64,000 nt of DNA. Origin: Novosphingobium sp. Leaf2. GTDB lineage: Bacteria; Pseudomonadota; Alphaproteobacteria; Sphingomonadales; Sphingomonadaceae. This document shows, piece after piece, positions 44,422 to 53,909 of this stretch (the first letter of the stretch is position 1; every line of letters starts with the position of its first letter). The position numbers and the translations under genes were made by a program. The stretch lies in assembly GCF_001421325.1 (NCBI RefSeq), contig NZ_LMJY01000017.1, positions 124,001-188,000 on the forward strand, written 5' to 3'. The notes under the pieces were generated by a model. That model saw only the letters and a list, made by a program, of their open reading frames with translations. It was not told the DNA's origin and searched no databases.

Positions 44422-44958
44422 ATGTTCGTCCGCACGGAGAGATTGTTCCTGAGACCGGGCTGGCCCGAAGACCTTGACGAGCTTGTCGAGGCTTTGGGTT
44501 GCGATGTGCGACACAACGCCGGTGTGGCGTTACCGCCGACGCGCCTCGATGCCATGCGTCTTTACCTTGACGCGCCGCGCGAGCCTTGTCTGCCGCGCCT
44601 TTTGATGTATCTGCGCGCGCCGTGCAGGCCAAAGCTGGTGGGCGGCATCGGCCTTGCCCGTAATCAGGGTGAGATCGAGATCAGCTACTGGATTACCGAG
44701 CAGCACCGTGGGCGCGGGTTTGTCGGCGAGGCGCTGCGGGCGGTGGTCGGCCAGGCGCGCACCCTCGGCTATCCGCGGGTGGTCACCAACGACTTTGCCG
44801 AACAGGTCGCTTCGCGAGAGGCACTGGAAAGCGCCGGCTTTCGCGATACCGGCAAGCTGCGTGTCGTGCGCGAAGCAGGCCGTGCGATACAGCGGGCTGC
44901 CCGGATCTACGTTGCCGATCTGGCGGGCAGTGCGCAGCGCCCAGCTACATGGGCTTGA
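44422..44958 (+). CDS. GNAT family N-acetyltransferase (second of a pair)
   Basis: A 178-residue GNAT, a paralogue of the preceding gene: MFVRTERLFLRPGWPEDLDEL versus MFIRSERLFLRPAWPEDAADL. Motif A is ISYWITEQHRGRGFVGEAL. The acceptor-side half (LVEALG, DAPREPCLPRL) differs, suggesting a different substrate. GGAG lies upstream of ATG 44422. Convergent with ygfZ. Confidence 0.85.
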   Translation: MFVRTERLFLRPGWPEDLDELVEALGCDVRHNAGVALPPTRLDAMRLYLDAPREPCLPRLLMYLRAPCRPKLVGGIGLARNQGEIEISYWITEQHRGRGFVGEALRAVVGQARTLGYPRVVTNDFAEQVASREALESAGFRDTGKLRVVREAGRAIQRAARIYVADLAGSAQRPATWA

Positions 44959-44971
44959 TCTGACCTGATGG

Positions 44972-45721
44972 TCAGGCGGTGAGGTTCAGCCAGGCCGGGG
45001 CATATTCAGGCGCGATGTCCTCCACTCGTAAGTGATCCACCGCCAAGCCCAACTGCGGATATGCCGCGCGGCGGCGCTTTTCGTCGGACTGGGCAAGCGG
45101 CACCACGATGAGGCGCCGGTTGACCTTGGCGCGCCAGTTCATCCGCGCGGTATTTTCCTGGCCCACGTAGCATCCCTTGGTGAAGCTTACCCCGTTCAAC
45201 TCGGCGGCATTGCATTCCAGCCACAGCGTCTCGCCGTCACCCAGTTCGCCGCGACCTTCCGGAACGCCGTGCGCAAGCCGGTGCGCCAGCCACGCGGCGT
45301 CGGCGCCGGGCGCCTGATCGTCGGGGTTTTCGTTCTCCACTGGCGCGATCCACCGCTCCCCAAGCGCATGCAAGCGCGGGTCCGGCGCGGCGCCGTCGCC
45401 CACATGGGAGCGCCAGTGGACGGCCAAGTGCTCGTCCCGCGCGATGTCGATCGCTTTGCGTAGCCGGTACATCGAGAGCCGCTTCACCAGCGCATCGGCG
45501 GCCTGCGCCTCGCAATCCAGCAGCAGGCCGTCGCCGGCGGGCCAGACGATGAAATCGAACAGGGCCTTGCCTTGCGGGCTGAGCAGACCTGCCCATGCCG
45601 GCAGTGTGCCGGTAACGTCCGCGGTGACGAGACCTTGCAGGAACTCGGCGACATTTTCCCCTGATTCGGGGCGCGGGGAGAGGCGCACTACGGCGCGATC
45701 GAACAGGCGGCTGGCAGTCAT
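44972..45721 (-). CDS. ygfZ: Folate-binding protein YgfZ
   Basis: A 249-residue YgfZ/GcvT-like protein. The diagnostic KGCYVGQENTARM (KGC-Y-x-G-Q-E) is near residue 200, and the N-terminal folate-binding fold has LVTADVTG, LLSPQGKALFDFIVW. It supports iron-sulfur protein maturation. Confidence 0.92.
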   Translation of the reverse strand: MTASRLFDRAVVRLSPRPESGENVAEFLQGLVTADVTGTLPAWAGLLSPQGKALFDFIVWPAGDGLLLDCEAQAADALVKRLSMYRLRKAIDIARDEHLAVHWRSHVGDGAAPDPRLHALGERWIAPVENENPDDQAPGADAAWLAHRLAHGVPEGRGELGDGETLWLECNAAELNGVSFTKGCYVGQENTARMNWRAKVNRRLIVVPLAQSDEKRRRAAYPQLGLAVDHLRVEDIAPEYAPAWLNLTA

Positions 45722-45918
45722 CTGCCCTAACTGGGGCTTGCGAACACGATTGGCAACGCGCGGTGTGCGCTTGCGCGTGTTCGACTATTCCAAACCAAAG
45801 GATCGAATTTATTGTGATGGGCCGATCGTGTTTGAGCCGGTATCGCAGGGTTGCCGACGGCGTGATCGCGCTTATCTCGCGGTTTTACGCCTTCCCGAGC
45901 AGACAAGGATCTTTTTTG

Positions 45919-46497
45919 ATGACCGAACGCAACGCCCATCCCAAGATCGAGCGCCTCATCGTCGAGCGCTGGAGCCCGCGCGCATTCGATGGCAGCGAAA
46001 TTTCGCAGGACGACCTGGACGTGATCCTGGAAGCCGCCGGCTGGGCGCCCTCCGCTTACAACATCCAGCCATGGACGTTCCTGTATGCGCGCAAGGGCGA
46101 CGCAAACTGGGATCTGTTCCTGTCGCAGCTGGTGGACTTCAACCAGGGCTGGGCCAAGAACGCCTCGGCGCTGGTCTATGTGGTGTCAGACAAGTTCGCA
46201 CGGTCGGACAAGGGTAATTCGGAAAATCACAGCCACAGCTTCGATGCCGGTGCGGCGTGGGTGCTGGGCGCCTTGCAGGCGCAGGCGCTGGGCTATCACA
46301 CGCATGGCATGACCGGCATCAAGTTCGGTGAAGCCGAAGCGGCGCTGGGCATTCCCGACGATCATCGCCTGGAAGCGGCCTTTGCGATCGGTCGGCAGGG
46401 CGACAAGGCTTCGCTGCCCGATTTCCTGCAGGAGAAGGAAGCGCCCAGCGGACGCAAGCCGCTGGCCGAAATCGCCAAGGCCGGCAAGTTCGCCTGA
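45919..46497 (+). CDS. Nitroreductase family oxidoreductase
   Basis: A 192-residue FMN-dependent nitroreductase. RWSPRAFDGSEIS, EAAGWAPSAYNIQPWTF and the FMN-phosphate end SLPDFLQEKEAPSGRKPLAEI are typical. ATG at 45919 has AAGGA upstream; a longer upstream frame is not convincing. Reduces nitro or quinone compounds with NAD(P)H. Confidence 0.9.
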   Translation: MTERNAHPKIERLIVERWSPRAFDGSEISQDDLDVILEAAGWAPSAYNIQPWTFLYARKGDANWDLFLSQLVDFNQGWAKNASALVYVVSDKFARSDKGNSENHSHSFDAGAAWVLGALQAQALGYHTHGMTGIKFGEAEAALGIPDDHRLEAAFAIGRQGDKASLPDFLQEKEAPSGRKPLAEIAKAGKFA

Positions 46498-46622
46498 CCT
46501 CCCTGCCTCAAAGCGCCCGGCCTTTCACGCAAGGGTCGGGCGCGATGAGGTCCATAGCTGGCCCGCCTCGAAATGGCCGCAGTTGTCGGGCCTGATCGGC
46601 AATCAGGCTGCTGCGAGGTGCC

Positions 46623-46952
46623 ATGCCGATTGCCGAACCACCCGTGATCGCCGCCTTTCAGGACCTTGCCGCTTTCGATTTGAAGCCGGCGACCGCGTCC
46701 GGTGGGATGGACTTGCGGGCCATCAAGCCGCGCTGCGCGCCTGCCGCCGGCGGCGAGATCGTGGTTTGTGCCCCGGACCCGGAAAAAGAGCGGCTGCGCG
46801 CGCTGCCCGATACGTTCGTGGCTGACGAGGCGCTGCCGCGCGCCCGCCGCGATCTGGGCGGCGGCGCGGATATCGGCGTTCGCCTGGACCAGCAGCGCCT
46901 GGGCGGAGTGCAGAGCAACCGGGTGATGGTGGACCTCAACTTCAAGTTCTGA
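46623..46952 (+). CDS. Hypothetical protein with paired cysteines
   Basis: A 109-residue protein with no clear signal peptide. Segment MDLRAIKPRCAPAAGGEIVVCAPDPEKERLR contains two Cys spaced nine residues apart and an acidic/basic mix; no named family. Found singly between nitroreductase and dihydroorotase. Function unknown. Confidence 0.5.
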   Translation: MPIAEPPVIAAFQDLAAFDLKPATASGGMDLRAIKPRCAPAAGGEIVVCAPDPEKERLRALPDTFVADEALPRARRDLGGGADIGVRLDQQRLGGVQSNRVMVDLNFKF

Positions 46953-47076
46953 AACCCCTGCGGTGCCGGGACAGGGTGCGATAACCGCGCTCGCGTGGCC
47001 GGCTTGCCTTGAAAGGGCGCGGTGCGGGGGCTAGGTCGTTGGCATCGTCCTGCAAGCCGCCAGAAAGGCCATCACC

Positions 47077-48402
47077 ATGAGCGCACCTGCACCCGAACTG
47101 GTCCTGTCCGGCGGCACCGTCCATACGCCCAATGGTCCGGTGGTGGCCGATGTCGCGGTGCGCGATGGCAGGATCGTCGGCGTCGGATCATACCCGGACG
47201 CGGCGCGGCGGATCGATTGCACCGGGCTGGATGTGCTGCCCGGCGTGATCGACAGCCAGGTTCATTTTCGCGAGCCGGGGCTTGAGCACAAGGAAGACCT
47301 GGAAAGCGGCAGCCGCGCGGCGGTGCTGGGCGGGATCACGGCGGTGTTCGAAATGCCCAACACCAACCCCAACACTGACACCGAAGCGCGAGTGCATGAC
47401 AAGCTGGCACGCGCGCATCACCGCATGCACTGCGACCATGCGTTCTATGTGGGCGCGACGGCGGACAACGCGGTGGAGCTTGCCGAGCTGGAACGCATCC
47501 CCGGAACTGCGGGGGTAAAGATTTTCATGGGGGCATCCACCGGCAGCCTGCTGGTGGCGGAGGACGACCAACTGGCCCGCGTGCTGGCGCATGGCCGTCG
47601 CCGCGTGGCGATCCATGCCGAGGACGAGGCACGGATGAACGCGCGCAAGGATTTCCGGGTGGAGGGCGATCCGTCCAGCCATCCCGTCTGGCGCGACGAT
47701 GAAAGCGCGATGCTGGCCACCCGGCGGATACTGCGCCTGGCGCGTGAGGCGCGCCGGCCGATCCACATCCTGCACATCACCACCCCGGCCGAACTGGAGG
47801 TGATCGCCCAGCACCGCGATGTGGCGACCTGCGAAGTCACGCCCCAGCACCTGACGCTTGCCGCCGAGGAAGCCTATCCCCGGATCGGGACGTTCGCGCA
47901 GATGAACCCGCCGATCCGTTCGGGCGCCCACCGCGACGGGCTGTGGCACTGGTTGCGCCAGGGCGTGCCCGATGTTCTGGGCTCCGACCATGCGCCGCAT
48001 ACGCTGGAGGAAAAGTCCAAGACCTATCCCGCCAGCCCTTCAGGCATGCCCGGCGTGCAGACGCTGCTGCCGCTCATGCTAGACCATGTGGCCAAGGGCC
48101 GCCTTACGCTGGAGCGGCTGATCGACATGACCTCGGGCGGCGTGCAGCGGGTGTTCGGGCTGGTCGGCAAGGGGCGCATCGCCGCCGGATACGACGCCGA
48201 TTTCACTGTGGTGGATCGCAAAGGCCGTTTTACCGTGACGCAGGACTGGCTGGAAAGCCGCTGCGGATGGTCACCGTTCACCGGCATGGAGCTGGAAGGC
48301 CGCGTGGTCGGCACGATCATTCGCGGCCATTCGGCAATGTGGGAAGGACAGCTGGCCGATCAGGCGGTGGGTGAACCGCTGCGTTTTGCGGGCGCCATGT
48401 AA
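47077..48402 (+). CDS. pyrC: Dihydroorotase
   Basis: A 441-residue amidohydrolase for pyrimidine synthesis. DSQVHFREPG (metal HxH), KIFMGASTG (carboxylated Lys), IHAEDEARM, HILHITTPAEL and GSDHAPHTLEEK (final Asp) are the ligands. Type I (allantoinase-like) length and gene style. A related function (hydantoinase) is possible but less likely. Confidence 0.9.
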   Translation: MSAPAPELVLSGGTVHTPNGPVVADVAVRDGRIVGVGSYPDAARRIDCTGLDVLPGVIDSQVHFREPGLEHKEDLESGSRAAVLGGITAVFEMPNTNPNTDTEARVHDKLARAHHRMHCDHAFYVGATADNAVELAELERIPGTAGVKIFMGASTGSLLVAEDDQLARVLAHGRRRVAIHAEDEARMNARKDFRVEGDPSSHPVWRDDESAMLATRRILRLAREARRPIHILHITTPAELEVIAQHRDVATCEVTPQHLTLAAEEAYPRIGTFAQMNPPIRSGAHRDGLWHWLRQGVPDVLGSDHAPHTLEEKSKTYPASPSGMPGVQTLLPLMLDHVAKGRLTLERLIDMTSGGVQRVFGLVGKGRIAAGYDADFTVVDRKGRFTVTQDWLESRCGWSPFTGMELEGRVVGTIIRGHSAMWEGQLADQAVGEPLRFAGAM

Positions 48403-48552
48403 GCGCAATTCGTCGCACCCAAGCTCGGTTCGTCGCAAATGTGAATTCTGACACCCGCGTTGCGGGCTGTTCATAATAACTCCTCTAAATATGAATGCGT
48501 AGAGCGGATCGACTCGGATGGCCGGTTCGCACAGCATCAGAGGAGACATTCG

Positions 48553-48981
48553 ATGAACGTATTCTTGAAGGCCTCGGCCATCGCCGCCGCAGCTGCCACC
48601 CTCGCTGCTGCCGCGCCTGCCATGGCGTATCCCGGGTATGACAATGGCTTCGTCGCGCCGGGCCAGCAGACCTACGAGCATGGCCGCGACCGCTATCGCT
48701 ACTCGAACGAAGATTACCGTCGCGGCTACGGCAACGACTATCGCAACGATCGTTACCAGCGCAGCGCCTATCGCCAGAATTCGTGGCGCGGCAATGATGG
48801 CCGGTATTACTGCCGCCGCAGCAACGGCACCACGGGCCTGCTGGTCGGCGGTGCGGCGGGCGCCCTGCTGGGCCGGGGCATCGATGGCGGGCGTGACCGC
48901 ACCGTCGGTACCCTGATCGGCGGCGTGGCCGGTGCGCTGCTGGGCCGCGAAGTGGATCGTGGCGGGTCCAGCTGCCGCTAA
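48553..48981 (+). CDS. Glycine-zipper exported protein
   Basis: A 142-residue protein with signal peptide ending AMA-YP. A Tyr/Arg/Asn-rich middle (RYRYSNEDYRRGYGNDYRND) is followed by two glycine-zipper segments (LLVGGAAGALLGRGI, TLIGGVAGALLGREV), like the Rickettsia 17 kDa surface-antigen family. Probably inserts its C terminus into the outer membrane. A perfect AGGAGA site lies upstream. Confidence 0.8.
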   Translation: MNVFLKASAIAAAAATLAAAAPAMAYPGYDNGFVAPGQQTYEHGRDRYRYSNEDYRRGYGNDYRNDRYQRSAYRQNSWRGNDGRYYCRRSNGTTGLLVGGAAGALLGRGIDGGRDRTVGTLIGGVAGALLGREVDRGGSSCR

Positions 48982-49246
48982 TCCCGACCTTTCACTGACA
49001 GCTTTCCCCGTGCGTACGGCGACGTACGGGGGAACCGTTCGGCTGCCATAGCGGCCGGGCGGGAGGGCGTCCGCATTCGTGCGGGCGCCCTCATTCATGC
49101 GTGGTAACCGCTTGCCTGCCGGCCTTCCCGAAATGGGACGCGGGGCAGATGTGGCTGGCACAGCGGGCAATTTTGCCGTCTCTGCGTCGTTATCGACATG
49201 CCGGCCCGGATACGCTGCAGACCGGTTACCCGAAGGATGATGCCCG
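48982..49246. other. Intergenic region with two hairpins, no gene
   Basis: These 265 bases include a CCCCGT/GTACGGGG hairpin around 49003-49033 and a strong terminator-like hairpin at 49063-49092. I see no coding frame. Confidence 0.5.
49063..49092 (+). terminator. Terminator-like hairpin with TTCG loop
   Basis: GAGGGCGTCCGCA and TGCGGGCGCCCTC pair at 12 of 13 positions with one GU, across a TTCG tetraloop. No poly-T follows, so termination could be partial. It probably ends the glycine-zipper gene transcript. Confidence 0.5.
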
Positions 49247-49960
49247 ATGAACACCGCCGCCCGCCTCGCCATCGTTGGCCTATCCGCGTCGCTGCTGCTG
49301 GCGGGGTGCAATTCGGGCAAGAAGCAGCCGGTGGCGGGCGAAACCGATCCCGCGCTGGCCGGCGCGATGGGGGACCAGATGATGGTGGACCCGCAGATGG
49401 CCGGGGAAAAGGGCGCCGCCGTAGCGGCGAACGGTAGCCGGATCACGGTGCCCGCGCAGGATCGCACCCCCGAGGCGATCGCGGCGGCCCGGAAGCAGGC
49501 CGTGCAGATGGCTGGCGGCGCGATCAAGCCGGTCCCCGCGGCTGTCCAAGGCGGCGCCGCACCCTTGGCGCAAGGCGCAGCTACGGCGGCGCAAGTGGCC
49601 GGTCAGGCGAAAATCGCCAAGACCGACTGCTCGGCCAAAGTGCAGTATTCCAACACCTGGGCGGCGAAGCTGCCTGCCGAACTGCCGGTCTATCCGCGCG
49701 GCGCGGTGCAGGAAGCCGCCGGGATCGACGGGCAGGGCTGCGATCTGCGCGTGGTCAGCTATGCAACGCCGGTCACCGTGGATGACGTGATCGGCTTTTA
49801 CTACACCAGGGCCGCTACCGCCGGATACGGCGCGGAGCACCGCGTGGATGGCGGCGATCACGTGCTGGGTGGCCGCAAGGGCAGCAAGGCGTACGTGGTG
49901 TATGCCCGCAAGGCCAAGGACGGGCTGACCGAGGTGGACCTCGTCACCAGCGGCAAGTGA
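49247..49960 (+). CDS. Putative lipoprotein of unknown function
   Basis: A 237-residue protein. Lipobox LLAGC (residue ~21) follows a hydrophobic signal. The rest is Ala/Gly/Gln-rich to about residue 120 and then a compact domain (YSNTWAAKLPAELPVYPRGAVQEAAG, CDLRVVSYATPVTVDDVIGFYYTRA) seen in sphingomonad lipoproteins. No function recognised. Confidence 0.65.
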   Translation: MNTAARLAIVGLSASLLLAGCNSGKKQPVAGETDPALAGAMGDQMMVDPQMAGEKGAAVAANGSRITVPAQDRTPEAIAAARKQAVQMAGGAIKPVPAAVQGGAAPLAQGAATAAQVAGQAKIAKTDCSAKVQYSNTWAAKLPAELPVYPRGAVQEAAGIDGQGCDLRVVSYATPVTVDDVIGFYYTRAATAGYGAEHRVDGGDHVLGGRKGSKAYVVYARKAKDGLTEVDLVTSGK

Positions 49961-49993
49961 GCCCCCTGGCGCCCGGTTGCTTGCGGCGCCCGG

Positions 49994-51511
49994 CTATTTG
50001 AGGCCTACACCGATAACCGCGCGCGGCTGCTCCATTTCGCCCGAGGCGACCGGGTAGGCGCAATAATCCGCCGCGTAAAAACCGGTGGGGCGATGATTGC
50101 CCGAGAGGCCGACGCCGCCCATCGGTGCTGCGTGGCTGGGGCCGATGGTGGGTCGGTTCCAGTTGAGGATGCCCGCGCGCACGTTGGCCCAGAATCGGTT
50201 GTATTCCTGCGGCGTGCCGCCCACCAGCGAAGCTGCCAGGCCGTAGCGCGTGGCATTGGCCTGGGCGATCGCCTCGTCGAAATCGGAAACGCGGATCACC
50301 TGCAGGATCGGGCCGAACAGTTCCACGTCCGGCCGCTGGGCCATTGCCGTCACGTCGATGATCGCGGGCGACAGGAAGGGTAGCGCTTCGTCGGCGCGGA
50401 CCAGATGCTTGATCGCCTTGCCGCCGTTGCTGAGCAGGTACACGAAGCTTTCGGTCAGCCCGTCTGCCGCCCGGTTGTGGATCACCGGGCCCATGAAGGG
50501 CGCGGGTTCGTCGAACGGGCCGCCGCACACCAGCCGCTCGGTCAGCGCCTTAACTTCGCCCAGGATCGCATCGTACATGCTGTCCTTAACGATCAGCCGG
50601 CGCGCGGCGGTGCATCGCTGCCCGGCGGTGGCGAAGGCGGACTGGACGATGATCGCAGCCGCGTCCGTCAGCTTGGGCGTATCCCACACCACCATCGCAT
50701 TGTTGCCGCCCATCTCCAGCGCGACGAGCCGGTCCGGCCGGCCGGCAAGGCGGCGGTTGATGGCGATGCCGTTCGTGGCCGATCCGGTGAACAGTACCCC
50801 GTCGATCCCCTCATGCCCTACCAGCGCCGCGCCTGTATCCGGGCCACCGGGAGCGCATTGCATGATTGCGGCGGAAATCCCCGCGCGGTGAAAGCACCGG
50901 GCCAGCATTTCGCCGCTGGCGGGCGCATGCTCGCTGGGCTTGAAGATCACCGCGTTGCCGGCGATCAGCGCAGGCACGATATGTGCGTTGGGCAAGTGGG
51001 CGGGATAATTGAACGGCCCCAGCACCACGATCACGCCATGTGGCTTGTGGCGCACCGCCATCACCCCCTGCAGCGCCGAATCGAGCTTTCGCTGGGCCGT
51101 GCGCTCGGCATAGGAGCGGATCGACACTTCCACCTTGGCGATCACGCTGTCCACTTCGGCGCGCGCTTCCCACAAGGGCTTGCCCACTTCGCGGGCGATA
51201 GTGGCGGCCAGCTTGTCCGCGTCCTTGCGCACTTCGTTGGCGAAACGGCGCAGCAGTTCCATGCGGGTGGACAGCGGCTGCGCGGCCCACGCGGGCCAGG
51301 CCCGGCGCGCGCGCTCCACCGCCTCGTCCACGTCCGCCGCTTCGCCGCGCCACATTTCGGCGCCGGTCGCGGGTTCGTAGGAGATCAGTTCGCGCGCGCG
51401 CACGGCTCTGCCCGGTTCCCCCAGCGGGGTTGATGGCGCCTTGCCGATGACTGCAGCGTCCATTGCGGTTGGAATTCCATTAGCAGTTGCACTTGGATAT
51501 CGGGTCATCAT
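49994..51511 (-). CDS. astD: N-succinylglutamate 5-semialdehyde dehydrogenase
   Basis: A 505-residue aldehyde dehydrogenase, of the AstD type because of LGPFNYPAHLPNAHIVPALIAGN. NAD-binding FTGSATNGIAINRR, catalytic Glu in LVALEMGGNNAMVV and Cys in AFATAGQRCTAARR are visible. It acts in the arginine succinyltransferase pathway. An inner ATG at 51463 gives a more typical 489-residue protein, so the first 16 residues may not belong. No other ast genes are in this window. Confidence 0.86.
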   Translation of the reverse strand: MMTRYPSATANGIPTAMDAAVIGKAPSTPLGEPGRAVRARELISYEPATGAEMWRGEAADVDEAVERARRAWPAWAAQPLSTRMELLRRFANEVRKDADKLAATIAREVGKPLWEARAEVDSVIAKVEVSIRSYAERTAQRKLDSALQGVMAVRHKPHGVIVVLGPFNYPAHLPNAHIVPALIAGNAVIFKPSEHAPASGEMLARCFHRAGISAAIMQCAPGGPDTGAALVGHEGIDGVLFTGSATNGIAINRRLAGRPDRLVALEMGGNNAMVVWDTPKLTDAAAIIVQSAFATAGQRCTAARRLIVKDSMYDAILGEVKALTERLVCGGPFDEPAPFMGPVIHNRAADGLTESFVYLLSNGGKAIKHLVRADEALPFLSPAIIDVTAMAQRPDVELFGPILQVIRVSDFDEAIAQANATRYGLAASLVGGTPQEYNRFWANVRAGILNWNRPTIGPSHAAPMGGVGLSGNHRPTGFYAADYCAYPVASGEMEQPRAVIGVGLK

Positions 51512-51560
51512 GCCACAGGTAATCCTACCGGCGTCCTAACGTTCCGGTAGATACCGCCGG

Positions 51561-52952
51561 TCAGGCTGTTGGCGCAGGGCCAAGCTGCGCGCCCAGCGCG
51601 CGGATATCGGCCACTTTGGACAGCAGCGCGGTCCAGTCGTCATGCTGGTCGATCGCGGCCCAGATCCGCTCCACCTCCTCGATCAGCAGGCTGGGCGGGG
51701 CAGGCTGCTGCCAGAACGGATCGTCCAGGCTGGCGGTGGGAGCATGGCTGGCGAGCAGCGCGGCGAACGGTCCGTCGCCCGCGTTGCGGCCTGTGCGATG
51801 ATCGAAAAAGAACTGGTCGGGCGATGCGCCGCTATCCGCCATCGCCTGCTGCGCGGCTTGGGTAAGGGCAAGGTCTGCCTCCGGCCCGCGCGATGCCACG
51901 CCCAGCCGCCAGGCAAACCGCGGGCTCATCGCCTGCTGATACAGCGGCGCGAACCGGTCGAGCGCGGCGACCAGCGGCGCGGTCTCGGTCAGCGTCCGCA
52001 AGGTGCTGGCAAGCTGACTGCAGTTCCACAGCAGCGCTTCGGGCTGACGACCGAACGCATAAAGCCCCGAATGATCGAAGTAGGCGGCGGTGAAGGCCAT
52101 GTCCCAGCGGGGCAGCCAGCGCCACGGACCGTAGTCGAAGCTCTCGCCCGAAATGTTCATGTTATCGGTGTTGAGCACGCCGTGGACAAAGCCTGCCACC
52201 GTCCACGATGCCGCCAGCACTGCAAGGCGTTCCACCACCTGGTGCAGCAGGATCACCGCCGGCTCATCCCGCCCCGGAGCGTCGACGGGGGGCGGGGGGC
52301 CGGGGAAGGTATCGAGGCAATAGCCGACCAGCGCCTCCAGATGGTCCTTTTCCTCAAGCGCGTAGAGCCGCTGGAACGTGCCGATGCGGATGTGCCCGTG
52401 CGACAGGCGCACCAACACTGCCGAGCGGGTGGGGGAGGGCTCGTCCCCGCGCCACAGCTCCTCGCCGGTCTCAATCACGGAGAAGGTCTTGCTGGTGTTT
52501 ACGCCCAGCGCTTCGAGCATTTCCGTCGCCAGGATTTCGCGCACCGCGCCTTTCAGGGTCAGTCGCCCGTCACCGCTGCGGCTCCACGGCGTTTGCCCTG
52601 ATCCCTTGGTGCCAAGGTCCAGCAGCCGCCCGTTCCCATCGCGCAGCTGGGCGAACAGAAACCCCCGGCCATCGCCCAGGTCCGGGTTGTAGGTGCGGAA
52701 CTGATGGCCGTGATAGCGCAGCGCCAGCGGGCCGGGCAGGTTACCGGGGAGTGGCTGAAACCGCCCGAAATGCGACGTCCATTGCGCATCGTCCAGCTCG
52801 CCCAGCCCTACGGCGCGCGCCCAGCGATCGTTTCGCCAGCGTAGATCGGTGCACGGAAAGGGCGCCGCCTCCACCGGATCGCCGATCCAGTCCGCAATGG
52901 TGGCGATGCGCGGGTCGGGCGTGTAGGGGGCGGCTTGCGGTTCACTGGACAT
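51561..52952 (-). CDS. selO: Protein adenylyltransferase SelO
   Basis: A 463-residue SelO (YdiU/UPF0061) pseudokinase that AMPylates proteins. YHGHQFRTYNPDLGDGRGFLFAQL, GTKGSGQTPWSRSGDGRLTLKGA, SKTFSVIETGEELWRG and the metal-binding GVLNTDNMNISGESFDYGPW are all intact. Acts in oxidative-stress response. Family lengths are about 460-490, so it is full length. Confidence 0.94.
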   Translation of the reverse strand: MSSEPQAAPYTPDPRIATIADWIGDPVEAAPFPCTDLRWRNDRWARAVGLGELDDAQWTSHFGRFQPLPGNLPGPLALRYHGHQFRTYNPDLGDGRGFLFAQLRDGNGRLLDLGTKGSGQTPWSRSGDGRLTLKGAVREILATEMLEALGVNTSKTFSVIETGEELWRGDEPSPTRSAVLVRLSHGHIRIGTFQRLYALEEKDHLEALVGYCLDTFPGPPPPVDAPGRDEPAVILLHQVVERLAVLAASWTVAGFVHGVLNTDNMNISGESFDYGPWRWLPRWDMAFTAAYFDHSGLYAFGRQPEALLWNCSQLASTLRTLTETAPLVAALDRFAPLYQQAMSPRFAWRLGVASRGPEADLALTQAAQQAMADSGASPDQFFFDHRTGRNAGDGPFAALLASHAPTASLDDPFWQQPAPPSLLIEEVERIWAAIDQHDDWTALLSKVADIRALGAQLGPAPTA

Positions 52953-53027
52953 CAGGCGATAGTGGGCACCGCGATGCCGCCAATCAAGCTGCGGCGTTTT
53001 TCAGGTTAGCAAGGACGCCATCACGGC

Positions 53028-53909
53028 ATGCAGGTTTTCGAAGATCGTTTCTGGTCCAGCCGTGATGGCCTGAAGCTGCACTTTCGCGATTATCCGGGCG
53101 GAACAGATACCGGCGCAACGGGCAGCAACGCGCTGCCGGTGCTGTGCCTGCACGGGCTGACGCGCAACGCCCGCGATTTCGAGACGCTGGCCGAGCGGCT
53201 GTCGGCGGCGGGGCGGCGGGTGCTCTGCCCGGACCTGCGCGGACGGGGCGACAGCGAATACGCGCGCGATTCGGCCACGTATGCGCCGCCGCAGTATGTC
53301 GAGGATGTGCTGGCACTGATCGAGCAGGAGACGCTTGACCGCTTCGTGATCGTCGGCACGTCGCTGGGCGGGTTGATGGCGATGGGCATGGCCGCGGCGA
53401 TGCCGGGCCGGATCGCCGGCATGGTCCTGAATGATGTGGGCCCGGTGCTGGAGCGTGTCGGGCTGGCGCGGATCAAGGATTACGTTGGGCAGGGCCGCAC
53501 GTTTCCCACCTGGGTTCATGCCGCGCGCGGTCTGGAACAGTCGCAAGGCACGGCGCACCCCGGGCAGCCGCTTGATTTCTGGATCGGCATGGCAAAGCGG
53601 GTGATGACGGTGGCGGGAAACGGGCGGATCGTGTTCGATTACGACATGAAGATCGCAGAGCCGCTGCTGGCGATGGATCCCGATGCGCAACTGGATATCT
53701 GGCCGGTGTGGCAGGCGCTGGATGCCGTGCCCGTGACGGTGCTGCGCGGTGCATTGTCGGATCTGCTGTCGCAGGAAACGCTGGCCGAAATGCTAAGGCG
53801 TAATCCGTCGGCTGAGGGTGTCGTCATTCCCGGCGTGGGCCATGCGCCGACGCTTGATGAACCCGAATCGATTGCGGCGGTGGACCGGCTGCTGGAACGC
53901 GCCGCCTGA
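53028..53909 (+). CDS. Alpha/beta hydrolase
   Basis: A 293-residue alpha/beta-hydrolase fold protein. VLCLHGLTRNARDFE (oxyanion), nucleophile GTSLGGLMAMGMA, and the final His in GVGHAPTLDEPE are the catalytic elements. Cytoplasmic; the substrate is not clear. Its stop abuts the next ATG (TGA-ATG). Confidence 0.88.
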   Translation: MQVFEDRFWSSRDGLKLHFRDYPGGTDTGATGSNALPVLCLHGLTRNARDFETLAERLSAAGRRVLCPDLRGRGDSEYARDSATYAPPQYVEDVLALIEQETLDRFVIVGTSLGGLMAMGMAAAMPGRIAGMVLNDVGPVLERVGLARIKDYVGQGRTFPTWVHAARGLEQSQGTAHPGQPLDFWIGMAKRVMTVAGNGRIVFDYDMKIAEPLLAMDPDAQLDIWPVWQALDAVPVTVLRGALSDLLSQETLAEMLRRNPSAEGVVIPGVGHAPTLDEPESIAAVDRLLERAA

